A stretch of 64,000 bases of DNA, from positions 137,744,682 to 137,808,681 of the forward strand of contig CM054062.1 in the NCBI GenBank assembly GCA_028641055.1, in the 5' to 3' direction. The DNA is from Alopecurus myosuroides (Eukaryota; Streptophyta; Magnoliopsida; Poales; Poaceae). The notes under the pieces were generated by a model, which was not told the origin of the DNA, made no database searches, and saw only the letters and a program-made list of their open reading frames with translations. A program made the translations under genes and the position numbers. Shown piece after piece: positions 25,751 through 37,997 of the stretch (position 1 is its first letter; the number at the start of each line of letters is the position of its first letter).

Positions 25751-26165
25751 CTGGAATACTAGGGAGAATAGAGTTATACGCCGTGTGTAGATGCGACATC
25801 ATGGATATTCCGCGGATTAAGATAGGTTATGTCACGCTCGCGTTTGATCCATTTTGGGAATATAGCATGGGCCTCGATGTGAGTGGCGCAAGTAATCCCC
25901 CGCATTATCTTCTGTTGATGATGATTGCTAAATCGACTGGAACTGTTTTACCTGCTGTTTTGTCTTAGCACATGTTAGCTGTGCTGCAGTACGCTTGCAC
26001 CTATTTAGATTTGAATCTGATGTAGGGCTATGTGCCTTCTCCTCCAAAGTAGACTATGCTAGGAATTCAGACAAGTTCAACGGTAATATTCAGAAACTTA
26101 AAAGAATAGCGGAAGAATTTAGCTATTCCAGAGGTGCCTCTCGGCTAGGGTTCAGCGTTATGCTA

Positions 26166-26278
26166 CTCCCTCCGTCTCAAAATAATTGCCATTGAGATGA
26201 ATATATCTAGATGTATTTAAGTACTAGATACATCCATTTCAACCTATTTCAACGACAATTATTTTGAGATGGAGGGAA
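26166..26278. mobile_element. Stowaway MITE downstream of PARP1
   Basis: Inverted ends CTCCCTCCGTCTCAAAATAA and TTATTTTGAGATGGAGGGAA, flanked by TA on both sides: the classic Stowaway signature. Confidence 0.9.
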
Positions 26279-26419
26279 TACTACTAGTTCCTTGCTAGCT
26301 AGAACAACAGTGGACAGGGTTTCAACCCAAAGTGAAAGAGATAACCATCACACACCCAGATCCCAGCTTAATACCCACTGCAAACGGTGACAAGCGATGG
26401 AGCAGTGAAGGAAAAACTA

Positions 26420-26509
26420 CTCCCTCCGATCCATAAAAAGTGTCGCTTACTTAGTACAAAGTTTGTACTTAGTACAAAATGAGTGACACTTTTTATGGAT
26501 TGGAGGGAG
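26420..26509. mobile_element. Short Stowaway MITE
   Basis: A 90-bp near-perfect palindrome: CTCCCTCCGATCCATAAAAA at one end and its inverse at the other, with TA duplications. Confidence 0.9.
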
Positions 26510-26763
26510 TACTTTTTTTGTATTTAAGGAAAAGCTAATTGAAAAAATATAAACTGGTTGGGATTCAAATACTGACAGTGAAGTTTCTAATTGAAGCTTG
26601 TATTGATAGTTCGTTATCAGTCCCCAACAATTCCCTAAAATATCAACCGTCATTTCACATAAGCATTGTCAGACTACCGTGGCCTCCCTCCATCTATTTC
26701 TGAGAGTTGTATGGACGAGGGCTCTGCTACCACAAATCCTGGTGCCCTTGGTAGTATATATTA

Positions 26764-26856
26764 CTCCCTCCGATCCTATATAAGTATCGGAGAGTTAGCC
26801 AAAATTTTGCCTAGACCTGGTGTAAACATCTGACACTCATCTCGTATGGGAGGTAG
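26764..26856. mobile_element. Diverged Stowaway MITE
   Basis: Starts CTCCCTCCGATCCTATATAA and ends ATGGGAGGTAG, with TA on both sides. The interior is shortened or diverged. Confidence 0.65.
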
Positions 26857-27768
26857 TATCTTTCAATTGTCTTTATATTAGCTTGGCATGTATTTTTGAT
26901 TGGTATCCGTGAATAGGGTTTTCCGCAAAATAAAAGTTATCGGTTTCCCTAAAACGGTAGGAGAGGTATAATTCAAGTCATTGCACCCAAGTAGGGGTAT
27001 GGTTTTCGACAATAGTTCATTAGCCGTTCCTGAAAATTCCCTGGAAGCTTGTATGGATAGTTCGTCAGCAGTTCTTGACAATTCTCCCGGCATTGAGAAG
27101 AGACTCCGCATGGCGTGAATTCTAGAAACACCATCTGGCTGAACGTCAAATCTTCCCAAGTGGAGGTTCGAAACTACCCACAAGCGCGAGGAAGGACAGT
27201 GAGACCCGAGTTGGTGGTGCTAGATTTTGAGAGGAAATTTGAATACAACACGCCAGTTTCACTCAGCGTGGTATATACATATAACGTGACCGTCGCACGC
27301 GAACCATCGGATCGCTATTGCAACGGTACGTTAGCCCAACCTCGCGATTAGACAGAGTAAGGTCGGTGATGGATTCGAAATTACGAAACATAAAAAACTC
27401 TCAACGATCTGACACCACTGTGGCCCAGAGGAATCAGCAGAGCATCGTACAACATATATAAATCGTATTGCACGGAACATGTTGCCTTCATTTGTAATTG
27501 CCGTGTCACAGAGCCCGCCCTGGTTTGGCTCGACCTAACTGGAACACGCTGACGCCCTCAATGATCGTCTAGGTCTATGCTAAACACTCTCCTTAGCTGA
27601 CATTGCCGACACAAGCATATCCGGCGCCATGGAGCCGGTGTGAAGAAGACTCACTCGCAGTGCAACAAAATTCACAAGAGGCAAAGGGCATCCATCTTCT
27701 TGCCATCCTCACCCAACTGGCAACCGTCCATGTATTTAACCTGAGCTCCAATTTGCAGTGGCATTTGC

Positions 27769-30700
27769 TTAGCATCTTGTTTCTAGCAGTGCGTCAAGTA
27801 GCCCGAAATCCATGGCCTGGGTAAAACCCGAGCATGAGTTCATAGTTTGACATGACACTTTCTTCTGCAGCAAACAGAAAGCACAGGTTACCTCGGAAGA
27901 TGACATGAAGCGATCCCTCTCCGTCCACTGTTGCACCATATCGAGGGGTTGCCCCGTGAAATCAGCAAACATTTTGTCAACTTTCTGCACACACAAGGTT
28001 TCAGGAGCTTTAATTTAACCGTAGACAAACTTAAAATTACTTCATCGAAAATCTGAGGGAAAAGGCATGCCCTAAATAAGGCATAGACTTGTCGGTGGCC
28101 ACAAAATCTCTTACATCTCGAGCATAAATGGTTTCCCCAACTTGTCGCCTCACCTCCTCCGTATTACCCTGCAGGTGACCCGATCATTAGCATCTCAACA
28201 AGCTTCAATGATGGTAACTGTCGAATTAGTCACACAAGATTAAAAATCTATCCAGCTACAATCCTACCTCTGATCCACCTTGAGGTTGATGAATCATTAC
28301 TCTAGCATTGGGCATTGCATAGCGCATTCCCTTCTCACCACCAGCAAGAATAATCGCTGCTTGACTAGCAACAACACCAAAGCACACTGTCCCAACTTTC
28401 GGTTTGATCTGTTTGTGTTAACGCAAACATATATTTCAGGCATTGGCACAAATCATAAAAAATGAGACTAACTCTCTGGGTCCACTTATCACATATGTTA
28501 TTACCGATGTAAGTCTTTGGTGATTAGCAAACAAAATACACCAAGGAATGAAATACAGCTAATTTACACTAAGGCCCTCAGATGTAACAATAGATAATAT
28601 CAAAGGAATATGCCCTAGGAAGAGGCTAAATAAAATAAAGGAAAATAAGAGAAATAATGGTGAAGCTCCATGTGTGATGTGTATACAAGACATAAGCATT
28701 TTTGGCCTGGCCAGCCCAAAAGAAAGTTTAAGGTTAGACCAGGTTTGGGAACTGAGGCATGTGGCCAGCAGGACCATAATAAGCCTGCTTGGAGCCAGCC
28801 CAGCCAGCGAATGCTCAGGTCTATGTACCAACATAAGAAGCTTGTGAACAATACACAGATATAAAAGTAGCTTTTGCGTTACATAATAATTTCCTGTTAA
28901 TACTAATAGTAAATTGAAGTTTACATGTAAGCTCCTACTCACTAGCTAAGGAGATATATAAACAGATGACACAAAAATGTTTTGTGCTTTTTATGTGCTA
29001 CTTGCAACAACATAAATATTAATCATATGGAAGAATTCTTATGATGCATGAACAGGAACCAAAGTATATAACACAACTACAAATATGAAAAATGTAGCAT
29101 GAATTGTTGGAGGTTGGTGGGGGGTGGAGGGGAGGGGTACAATGATTTTATATGACATACCCAGGACATGCAATCATAAATTGCTAAGATGGAATAAAGA
29201 CTTCCGCCAGGACAGTTAAGATAGATCTGATGAAGCAGAAAAATAATTAGAGTAATGCAAAAGAATATATAGAGCCACAAATCAAGTGGCCAGCTATCCA
29301 CATTAAGACAAATGCTAAGTTATGATGCAAAATGCTGAACCTCCAAAAACAACAAAAAATGTACACTAACCAGAATATCACCCTCTTCGTCAATAGCAGA
29401 AAGTGTGACAAGCTGTGATATTACACGCTGTGCCACTTGTGAGTTAATATACTGACCAATGAAGATTATTCGATTTCCCAACAGTACCGTTGCCAGATCA
29501 AGAGGGCCAGCAGGAGTCATGATAGCAGGCATTAAAGGTGGATTTTCATTCGCTGATGCCGCAATTGTATTTTGCCTATAGATCACCAATTTACAATGTT
29601 ACGGGTGCACTTCAGTACACTGACCGGAGAAACAAATAGCCAAGCTTCTTATACACAACCTATAAATTAGATTAGGCAATCTCAACCATCGTAAATTCCT
29701 ATATATCACCTCAGATAAGATTGATAGTGTAGCCTCTCATCCAACTTTGCAGAAACACCAGGTGTTACAATTTGCAGTCCTATATTTAAAATTCGAGTGA
29801 GACAGCAACATTATACATTGAAAATAATACCGTAAAAGAAAGGACCATGCAGAAAAATAGGGCGAAAGAATGTAGACCACAAAATATTCTCCATTCTTAT
29901 GGCTCGGGTTACAAAATTGAGAGAGGGGTGGCAGGAGATGATACTGGGAGCTAGGGTTATAGCACAAGGGATAACTTAAGGATAGCAAATCACCCTCCTG
30001 GCTATGGCAGGGCTTATCACCGTCTGTTGTGCGGGAGGCTCTGAGAACCGTACGTTTTGGCTTCGGAATCTTATTGCTTGAGCAAAATTTTAATTTTTTG
30101 CTAATATGGTACCCCAACTCCAAAAGAAACATTTCCTAATACGACTTCCTATAAATAAGAAAGAAAGATCCTATTTGGACCAGTCTTCCTCCAAATTACC
30201 CGAGCAAGGGTTAGCATCAACCAGCTAAACTCAGCTTTGGCAATCTAATCGAGTATACTGTTTTGGAGCAAATGCTGCAAGCCCAGCCCCAAAACGAGCC
30301 ACAACATCCATATTACCATGTTAGTCATCACGCTAAAGGCAGTTTCCTCTTCAAACCATGTTGATTCGTGCTAATACACTGATGTGTCCAATATATACTT
30401 AATGCAGATACAATCTTACACATTTCAGTTCGACCTGCAAGAAGGCTATAAACCAACTTCGAAATCAGATCAAATTGAAGAATTCCTACATATTATTTTA
30501 TCCACGCACCCTTGTCGATGCATTCTGAAATTTAGGCCGAAACAGGAGGTTCTGATAAATTCAGCATTCTAGGGCTACAAACTCTCGGGTAGTTTCAGAA
30601 CTCTGGTTATCTACTCTCTATGAGGAACCTGACAATCAAGATCTCATCCCAAATAACCAGAGCAAAAAACAACTCAAAAGTTATCGGCATAACTATTAAG

Positions 30701-31167
30701 CAGCAAAGCTAAATGATTACACGATGTATACGACTGAATTACAGAATTGTATCCTCGTTTTATGCAATGCGCAGTCAATTTATTCAAGGACACAATCTAC
30801 GACATCTTACATTCTTACTGAACCCGGATCAAATCAAATGATTCAGTTCGAAACAGTGCTCGCCTACACAGCTTAATATTCTGAGGCCCCACCACCAAAC
30901 CGTAGTAGAAGAGGAAAAAAAAATCTACGTCGACAGATGCCAAACAATGGTACAGATAGAAGCTCACCTCGGAGGCCCGAGCAGGCACTGCTTCCACTCC
31001 GCCTAAACAAAGGAGAGCAGGCAAAGAATGAGGTGAAAACGAGCAGTCGGCGATTAGAAAAGCGGAAGAGAGAGGGGGAGGTAGAGAGGGGCCTTTCACC
31101 TGTGCAAGAGTAGGCGAGAGGGAGAGGCGCGGATGGCGAGAGGGGTGGAGATGGCCATGGGCGCCAT
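27769..31167 (-). CDS. CLPP6: ATP-dependent Clp protease proteolytic subunit 6, chloroplast, 9 exons
   Basis: Serine-protease subunit of the ClpPR core in the chloroplast stroma, degrading proteins fed by Clp chaperones. Deduced exons in transcription order: 31167-31100, 31002-30968, 29779-29710, 29575-29371, 29226-29161, 28408-28268, 28168-28115, 27984-27892, 27816-27769 (780 nt, 259 aa plus stop), all GT-AG with matching phases. Residues 1 to about 55 are rich in Ser, Arg and Ala and fit a transit peptide. The protease domain has [15 protein letters not shown], and a catalytic triad Ser163 (GVVASQAA), His188 (VMIHQP) and Asp237 (TERDRF). Spacings of 25 and 49 residues equal those of bacterial ClpP. 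CLPP6 assignment rests on VISQLVTL and LAIYDCMSW. Exon 3 (about 57-residue leader end) is the least conserved and was placed by phase. Convergent with PARP1. Confidence 0.9.
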
Positions 31168-31264
31168 TGGAGGCGGAGGCCGGAGGTGTCTGAGTGCGGT
31201 GGCGAGCAGACGACTGACGAGGAGATGAGGTTGGACTCACACGGCTTGGTTTGGGTTGCTGGGT

Positions 31265-31486
31265 TGGGCTTCTGCGTTCTACTCTGAAGTCCAAACAGTA
31301 CAATGCTGGGTTACCCGTCTGGCCCAAATTTTTAGGGTGTGTTCTGTTGAGATTCTGCAATCAAATTCACTTCCAGGGTCCTCTGCCAGGGGTACGACGA
31401 TTCTTGCCTTTCATTTCGAATCCTGTATTGGGCCCATCTGTGGCGGCCCATTTATTTGTGTTCATACCTTGTCCATTGTCTGGGCC
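31265..31486 (-). promoter_or_regulatory. Cluster of TGGGCY (site II) motifs upstream of CLPP6
   Basis: TGGGCY or its complement occurs at 31265-31270, 31321-31327, 31429-31436 (palindromic TGGGCCCA), 31445-31450 and 31481-31486. These TCP-type sites are common in promoters of nuclear genes for organelle proteins and ribosomal proteins. No TATA box is seen. The cluster stops where a retrotransposon LTR begins (31493). Confidence 0.55.
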
Positions 31487-31492
31487 TGGGTC

Positions 31493-32699
31493 TGGTAAGT
31501 CCATTTTATATCACTATTTTATATGATATTTTTTCCTTATTCATTGATATTTTCTCTTTTAAGCACTATACTTATGTTATTTCGTTGTTTTCTCTGTGTT
31601 TTATAGTTTTACGAAATTATTTATCAGACTCAGAAATCAGTTGGAAAAAGTACCTGTCAGAAGGGATATTTTCTAGACGTTGGAAAAATCAGAAAACAGA
31701 GTTTCGTGAGAAATCACCGGGGGAGGCAGAAGACATGCCAGAGGGGAGCCAGGGGCAGCCAAGTGGGCCCCAAACGTGCCCCCCTTGGCTGCGCCTGGTG
31801 GGCTCCTGGGGGCCCTAGGCCCCCATCCGGCTCTCCTTCGGGGTACTTACCCCCCGTGACCTAAAAACATCGGATGGGCACTTCGCAGAATTTTTCTGCC
31901 GCCTCTTCACGACAGAAACGGCAGAGAGAAGAAACACCTTCCCCGCGGGGAGATTCCACCGAGGAAATTCCCTCCCGGAGGGGAGGGGGGATCGTCACCA
32001 CAGTCACCGTCATCGCACCAGGCATCATCAAGATCATCATCGTCATCGTCATCACCATCAACACCATCATCCTCACCATCCACCATCGTCCCGCCGTAAC
32101 AATTTGGGTTCTATATCGTTGTTTTCCACTAGATCTCTCTACCAGTGTGAATTACTCGTTTATGAGATTTATCGGTGTTTGCACTTTATGACCAGATTGT
32201 TACTCATTCATTTATCACCTCTGATCATGTACCATATGATGTGTTATGAGTAGATCGTTTAGTTCTTGAGGACATGGGAGAAGTCCATATATTAGTAATC
32301 ATGTTTCGTTGAGTAATATTTACCGGTTTGATATTTAAGTTATGTTGTTATTTCTCTAGTGGTGTTATGTGAACGTCGATTACATAACACTTCACCTTTT
32401 AAGGGACTAGAGGAATGCATTGTGTGTTGGATTTCTTATGGTGGGTTGCCGGAACGACAGAAATCTAAACCACTATTTGTAATACTTCACATAAGGGAGC
32501 AGTAGATACCACGAGTTTATTGCTACGGTTACATTTATTTCTTAATTACTTTCTTGTATTTGCGGACGCTTACAAGTAGTGTAATCGTAAGTGTGCATTA
32601 GTCTTGGTTAGGACGGTGCACTAGCATAGTTCTACCCACATAACCATGCTAGTGCACCATCCTATGCACTAGAATTATTCTTGGATAGGACGGGCATCA
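31493..32699 (+). repeat. 5' LTR of the Athila-type element, internally rearranged
   Basis: It aligns with the LTRs at 50288, 52419 and 54545 but starts with a degenerate TGGTAAGTCC and lacks about 300 bp near the 3' end. There, a 19-bp inverted duplication (32609-32627 versus 32646-32664) replaces the usual sequence. It ends GGGCATCA before the primer site. It lies 326 bp upstream of the CLPP6 start codon. Confidence 0.8.
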
Positions 32700-32710
32700 A
32701 GACTATTTTC

Positions 32711-32727
32711 TGGCGCCGTTGTCGAGG
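32711..32727 (+). promoter_or_regulatory. Primer-binding site (tRNA-Asp type)
   Basis: TGGCGCCGTTGTCGAGG lies 12 bases after the LTR end. This is the Athila-group primer site with a couple of changes. Confidence 0.75.
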
Positions 32728-33138
32728 AGTGTAGCGCTATTGGTTAGTGGAATTGGTAAGGAAACCTTTTACTGTCAGTGTTGTTTTTACTACTGTCTGT
32801 TTATTTTGATGAATCATGGAATCCTTTACTACCGGTTAAGGTCCTTCTCATCAAGAAGGTTCACATCATGATAGGGACCTTCTTGATGCCTCTTCTAATG
32901 GTTCCTTCACGAACAAGAAGATTGATGCTAAATGGGATCTTATTGAAAGAATCAACGTAATACTGAAGATTGGGAGATGGACAAAGGTAAAGAGCCGAGT
33001 ATAAACTATGATTATGATTGCATTAAGTCTTTTGCTGAAACTGAAATTTTTAATATGCTTAGTGCTAAATGTGGGCTCAATTCTCAATTAACTTTTTAAC
33101 TTTGCAAAACCCTTGCCTCTCATGTTAGTATTCCTAAA

Positions 33139-35027
33139 GTGAAGTGGGACAAGTATCATGAACCTTATAAGGATAATATTAAAGAGAAGCAATTCTCTAG
33201 TAGTGAAATACTTATTAGTATTATTGTTCTTGTTTTACCTATTGTTCACTCTGAGAAATTGTCTTTTCCTGTTAGAGTAAAAGAACATTCTTTTGCCAAT
33301 GATATTGTGAACAAAAGTTGTAATAAAGTTATTGAACCTGAAGCTCAAATAGTTGTGGAACCTACGGTTGCCATGGTTAAAGATCTTGTTGCTGAAAATA
33401 TTGATGGTTGTGATATATCTTTCTGTGATACTACCTCTAACCTAGTGGCACCTAATAAATATCATAGACTTGTTGTTGGCACACCTGTTGTTTCTGTCAA
33501 AATATGTGAACATAATTATTATGGACTTTGCGACCTAGGATCAAGTGCAAGTGCCATACCTTTTTCTCTCTATTAATAAATAATGAATGAAATTGCTCTG
33601 TGTGAAATTGGAGACATTGATGTTACTATTCATCTTGCCAACAGAAAGACTATTTCACCAGTGGGTATTGTAAGAGATGTTCAAGTTCTTTGTGGTAAGG
33701 TAAATACCCCGCCGACTTTTTAATACTTGGTTCAGTTGAAGATAAAGCTTGTCTTATTATATTTGGTAGACCTTTCGTTAATTCCTGTGGTGCTATTATA
33801 GATTGAAAGAAAGAGAAAGTGTTTGTCAAATTTGGTGATGAACATTATGAATTTAATTTTAGTAAGATTGCTAGACAACATTGTGATAAAGAGTTACATA
33901 ATGAAGATCTAGTTATTGAAAGGATTGCCTTTATTGCTGTTCCACCTGATGATCCTTTGCAACAATTCATGGAAGAACATGAGAATGACATGTATATGCA
34001 GGAAATATATGAATTGGAGGATATTTTCCTCAATCAACCTGCTATTATCAAACACAATTTGCATGTTCAATCTTTAGGGACACCTTTACCACTTAAAGGA
34101 GATCTGGTGTTTGATCTTAAAGTTCTTCCCGACACACTCAAATATGCTTATTTAGATGAAAAGAAAATATATCTTGTTATTGTTAATGCTAACTTTTCAG
34201 AGTATGAGGAAGAACGGTTATTGGAAACACCGAAAGATATTGGTTATACCTTGGATGATCTTAAAGGCAGTAGTCATGTTCTATGTCAGCATTCAATTAA
34301 TCTTGAGTCTGATGCCCAACCTGTGGTTGATCATCAACACCGATTAAATCCAAAGATGAAAGAAGTGGTGAGAAGTGAAATATTAAAGCTTCTCGAAGTT
34401 GGTATCATTTATCCTATTGCTGATAGTAGATGGGTTAGTCATGTCCATTGTGTTCTCAAGAAAGGAGGCATGACTGTTGTTGCTAATGTTAAAAATGAAC
34501 TTATTCCTCAGATAATTGTAGTAGGATATAAAATGTGCATTGATTTTAGAAAATTAAACAAAGCTACTAAGTGGGATCATTATCCTTTGCCTTTCATTGA
34601 TCAAATGCTAGAGAGGTTGTCTAAAAATACTCACTTTTTCTATTTGGATGGTTATTCTGGTTTCTCTCAAACCCACGTTAAAAATCAAGACCAGGAGAAA
34701 AACACTTTCACTTGTCCTTATGGTAGTTATGCTTATAGACGCATGCCTTTTGGTTTATGTAATGCACCTGCTACTTTTCAAATATGTATGTCTGCTATTT
34801 TTCATGATATTTGCGAGGAAATTGTGGAGGTATTCATGGAAAACTTCTCTAACTATGGAACTTCTTTTGACAGTTGTCTCCATAATCTTAACAAAGTTTT
34901 GCAGAGATGTGAGGATACTAATCTTGTTTTGAATTGGGGGAAATGCCACTTTATGGTGAATGAAGGAATTATTCTTGGACATAAAATTTCTGAAAGAAGC
35001 ATTGAAGTTGACAAGGCCAAAGTTGAT
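33139..35027 (+). pseudogene. Athila pol, part 1: aspartic protease and reverse transcriptase
   Basis: The protease is recognised by LVVGTPVVSVKI and the active-site DLGSS (about 33535-33549); a stop at 33574 and frame changes follow. RT runs from about 33819 with KMCIDFRKLNKAT, YPLPFIDQML, FFYLDGYSGFSQ and RRMPFGLCNAPATFQ. The catalytic double Asp expected as FMDDF reads FMENF (34839-34844), so both metal-binding residues are lost. The frame stops at the nested insertion after a Val-Asp (35027) and resumes at 44880. A gag remnant precedes it between 32800 and 33139, mostly deleted. Confidence 0.85.
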
Positions 35028-37997
35028 TGATGTCTACGCACGCTTCTATTCTTGTAGACAGTGTTGGGCCTCCAAGTGCAGAGGTTTGTAGAACATCAGC
35101 AAGTTCACTTAAGTGGATCACCCAAGGTTTATCGAACTCAGGGAGGTAGAGGTCAAAGATATCCCTCTCAAGCAACCCTGCAATTACGATACAAGAAGTC
35201 TCTTGTGTCCCCAACACACCTAATACAATTGTCAGTTGTATAGGTGCACTAGTTTGGCGAAGAGATAGTAAAATACAAGTATTATGGATGATTATAAATG
35301 GTAATTGAAATCTGAAATAGAAATGGCAGCAAGCAAACATGTAGCAGAACTGGTTGTAAACGACGTTTCAATGCTTAGAAACAAGGCCTAGTGATCATAC
35401 TTTTGCTAGTGGACACTCTAAACAATTATAATGTAATTGAATACATAAATATTCTCTCTTCACTATGCTACTCTGAACCACTCTCCGGTTGGATAACATA
35501 CACCAATTCATTGCGCAGGGCTGCAAAAGCACACCTTAAAGTCGCATTCCCCACTAGGTAACCCCACATTGTCACCGTGAGCCCTAGATGGTTCTAGACA
35601 AACACCACAATTTCATATTGACGTCCAACACAAAATATAACTCATAATAAGCCACACACGGTGTGCACACTGTCACCTTCACGCCGTGGGACAAAGGTGT
35701 CTCCGGAGGTCACATTAATAAAACCACTAGAGTAGCATAATAGATGAAGAGTAACATCTACTTATTCAACTAGATTACAAAGCTCATGATCACATAAAGA
35801 TCACACCATGGGAGAGAGAGATAAACCACATAGCTACTGGTAGAGCTGATGCGTGTGAACACACGTTCGTTGGGAGACCCCAAGAGGAAGGTATGAAGAG
35901 TGCAACATCAAGTTTTCCCTCAGAAAGAAACCAAGGTTGAATCGACCAGTAGGAGGAAGGAGTAACTTCACAAGGTTGAAGCAGATGATGGCAGGGCGCA
36001 CTACCGGTTCAGAAGCAACATGGGACCTACACAACACAATCAAATCACTTTGCCCCAACGAAGCAACGAGGTTGTCAATCTCACCAGTTTTGCTGAACAT
36101 AAAGAGGTTAAACGTATGGCGTGGAAAATAGTAGGAGAACAGTATGAAAGAAGTAGTAACAGTATGAAAGCAGCGTGAAAGCAGTATGTGTATTATCATA
36201 ATGAGAAAATGGACCGGGGCCCACAATTCACTAGTGGTGTCTCTCCGTGAAAGATAAATAACATGTGTGGTAAACAAATTACAGCCGGGCAATTGACAGA
36301 AATGAAGGCTGCACCGTAGTGCATATGCAAGACATAAAGATTTTTATGTGATTCATGCAGGCATTACAACAAAATGCATAGACCGTCATCCAACTGCATC
36401 TATGACTAATAATCCACCCTCCGAATATCATCCGAACAAACGTTGGGTATTAAGTTGCTAGCAAGAGATTATCTCCTTAAGCAAAGTGTGTAACGTAAGC
36501 AATGTAAACTAGGTAAACACCGTTGTATTCTCCCTAATGGCAATAACACATCCTCCATCCTTCATGTTTCAGTCACTCGAGCACAGATGCAAAGGAGGCA
36601 TGAACCCACGATCGAGCATAAATACTCCCTCTTGGAGTTACTAGCATCTACTTGGCCAGAGCATCTACTAATAACGGAGAGCATGCAAGATCATAAGTAA
36701 CATAAGCATGAAGATAACATGATAGATTGATAATCAGAAGACATAGAATTCAGCATTCATCATATCCCAGCAAACACAACATGTAGCATTACATAAAGAT
36801 GATCTCGATCATGTAGGGCAGCTCATGAGATCTAAACATGGGGTACAAAGTTGAGAGAACAACCATCTTGCTACTGCTATGGACCCGTAGTCCAGGTATG
36901 AACTACTCACACATCATTTCGGAGGAGGGCATGGTGGTGTAGACCCCTCCGGTGACGAATTCCCTCCCGACAGGGTGCCGGGGAGAGCTCCAAAACCCTC
37001 CCGATCTCGGGATGACGAAAACGGCGGCCTCGAGTGTTTCTCGGGACGAAGTGGTATATTTCTAGGGTAGACGTATCGGGGGGAATAAATAGGCGAAAGG
37101 ACAAAGGCGGTGGAGGCCTGGGGGGCCCCACACCACCCCATGGCGCGACCAGGAGGGGCGCACCGCCCTATGGCGTGGCCCCCCTCCGGGCCTCTTCGGG
37201 ACTCCGTGGAACCTTCGGGAATTCTAGGACCTTCGGACTTCGAATTTTCCAATTCTGAGTTTATTTCTAGAACAACTTTTCTGAAACTAAAAACAACAGA
37301 AAACAAGGAACTGACTCTGTGGCATCTTGTCAATAGGTAGTCCGAAAAATCGATAAAAATGACATAAAGTGTATAGCAAACATGTAGTAAACAACATGAA
37401 AACAACATGGAACATCAGAAATTAAGGATACGTTTATGACGTATCAAGATCCCACAACCTCGGGGGAGAACTATTCCCTCCTCATCATGGGAGTCAGCAA
37501 CGGCGATGAAGATGGCGGTGAAGTCGATGGAGATGGCTCCGGGGCACTTCCCCGTCCCGGCAGGGTGCAAGATCAGAGATTTCTGTCCCCCGAAACTTGT
37601 ATTTGATGACGACGGAGCTACGGAAATTTTCATGGATGGAGGCTGATTGATTTAGGGTTTTTCGTCGGGGGAAATATATAGGCGAAAGGGCGATGTTGCG
37701 GCCAGAGGCGTGCCACCTTATGGTGTGGCCACCTCGGTGCCCTACTCCATCTCTTCTTTGGACTCCATTGATGTGTCGGAAAAATTAGGACCTTGGGCTT
37801 TCGTTTCGTCCAATTTTGAGAATATTTCCAGAACAACTTTTCTGAAATCAAACAGTAGAAAACAAGAACTGGCACTGTGGCATCTTGTTAATAGGTTAGT
37901 CTATGAAAACATCCGGAAAACGAAGGAAAACATAAAGGCATTGGATAGAAAACAAGCATGGAGCATAAAAAATTATGGATACGTTTGAGACGTATCA
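35028..37997 (-). repeat. 3' LTR of the nested element, interrupted by a solo LTR
   Basis: It starts TGATGTCTACGC and ends GAGACGTATCA on the plus strand, matching the LTR at 43463-44874. Without the 1600-bp solo LTR it would be about 1365 bp; the partner is 1412 bp, with an extra GC-rich segment near 44527-44590. The two LTRs differ at many sites, so the insertion is not recent. Confidence 0.85.
35847..37446 (-). mobile_element. Solo LTR of a third Athila-type family
   Basis: A 1600-bp segment from TGATGCGTGTG to GACGTATCA lies inside the 3' LTR of the nested element. It is flanked by AGAGC (35842-35846) and AGATC (37447-37451), a 5-bp duplication with one change. The uninterrupted counterpart is seen near 44276. 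The same LTR family recurs at 59393-60976. No internal region accompanies it, so it arose by LTR-LTR recombination. Confidence 0.85.

Larger units (their letters stand above)
25751..27768. other. Convergent intergenic region between PARP1 and CLPP6
   Basis: It holds the 3' ends of both genes and three Stowaway MITEs listed separately. A diverged 45-bp direct repeat starting GAAGCTTGTA occurs at about 26594 and 27048. Apart from these I see no gene; the open frames at 26.9-27.35 kb match nothing I recognise. Confidence 0.6.

Noticed and set aside
29737..30132. 131-codon minus-strand frame in a CLPP6 intron, considered as an exon
   Set aside because: Only 29710-29779 has correct borders and phases to join exon 2 with exon 4; the rest has no suitable splice sites or similarity.
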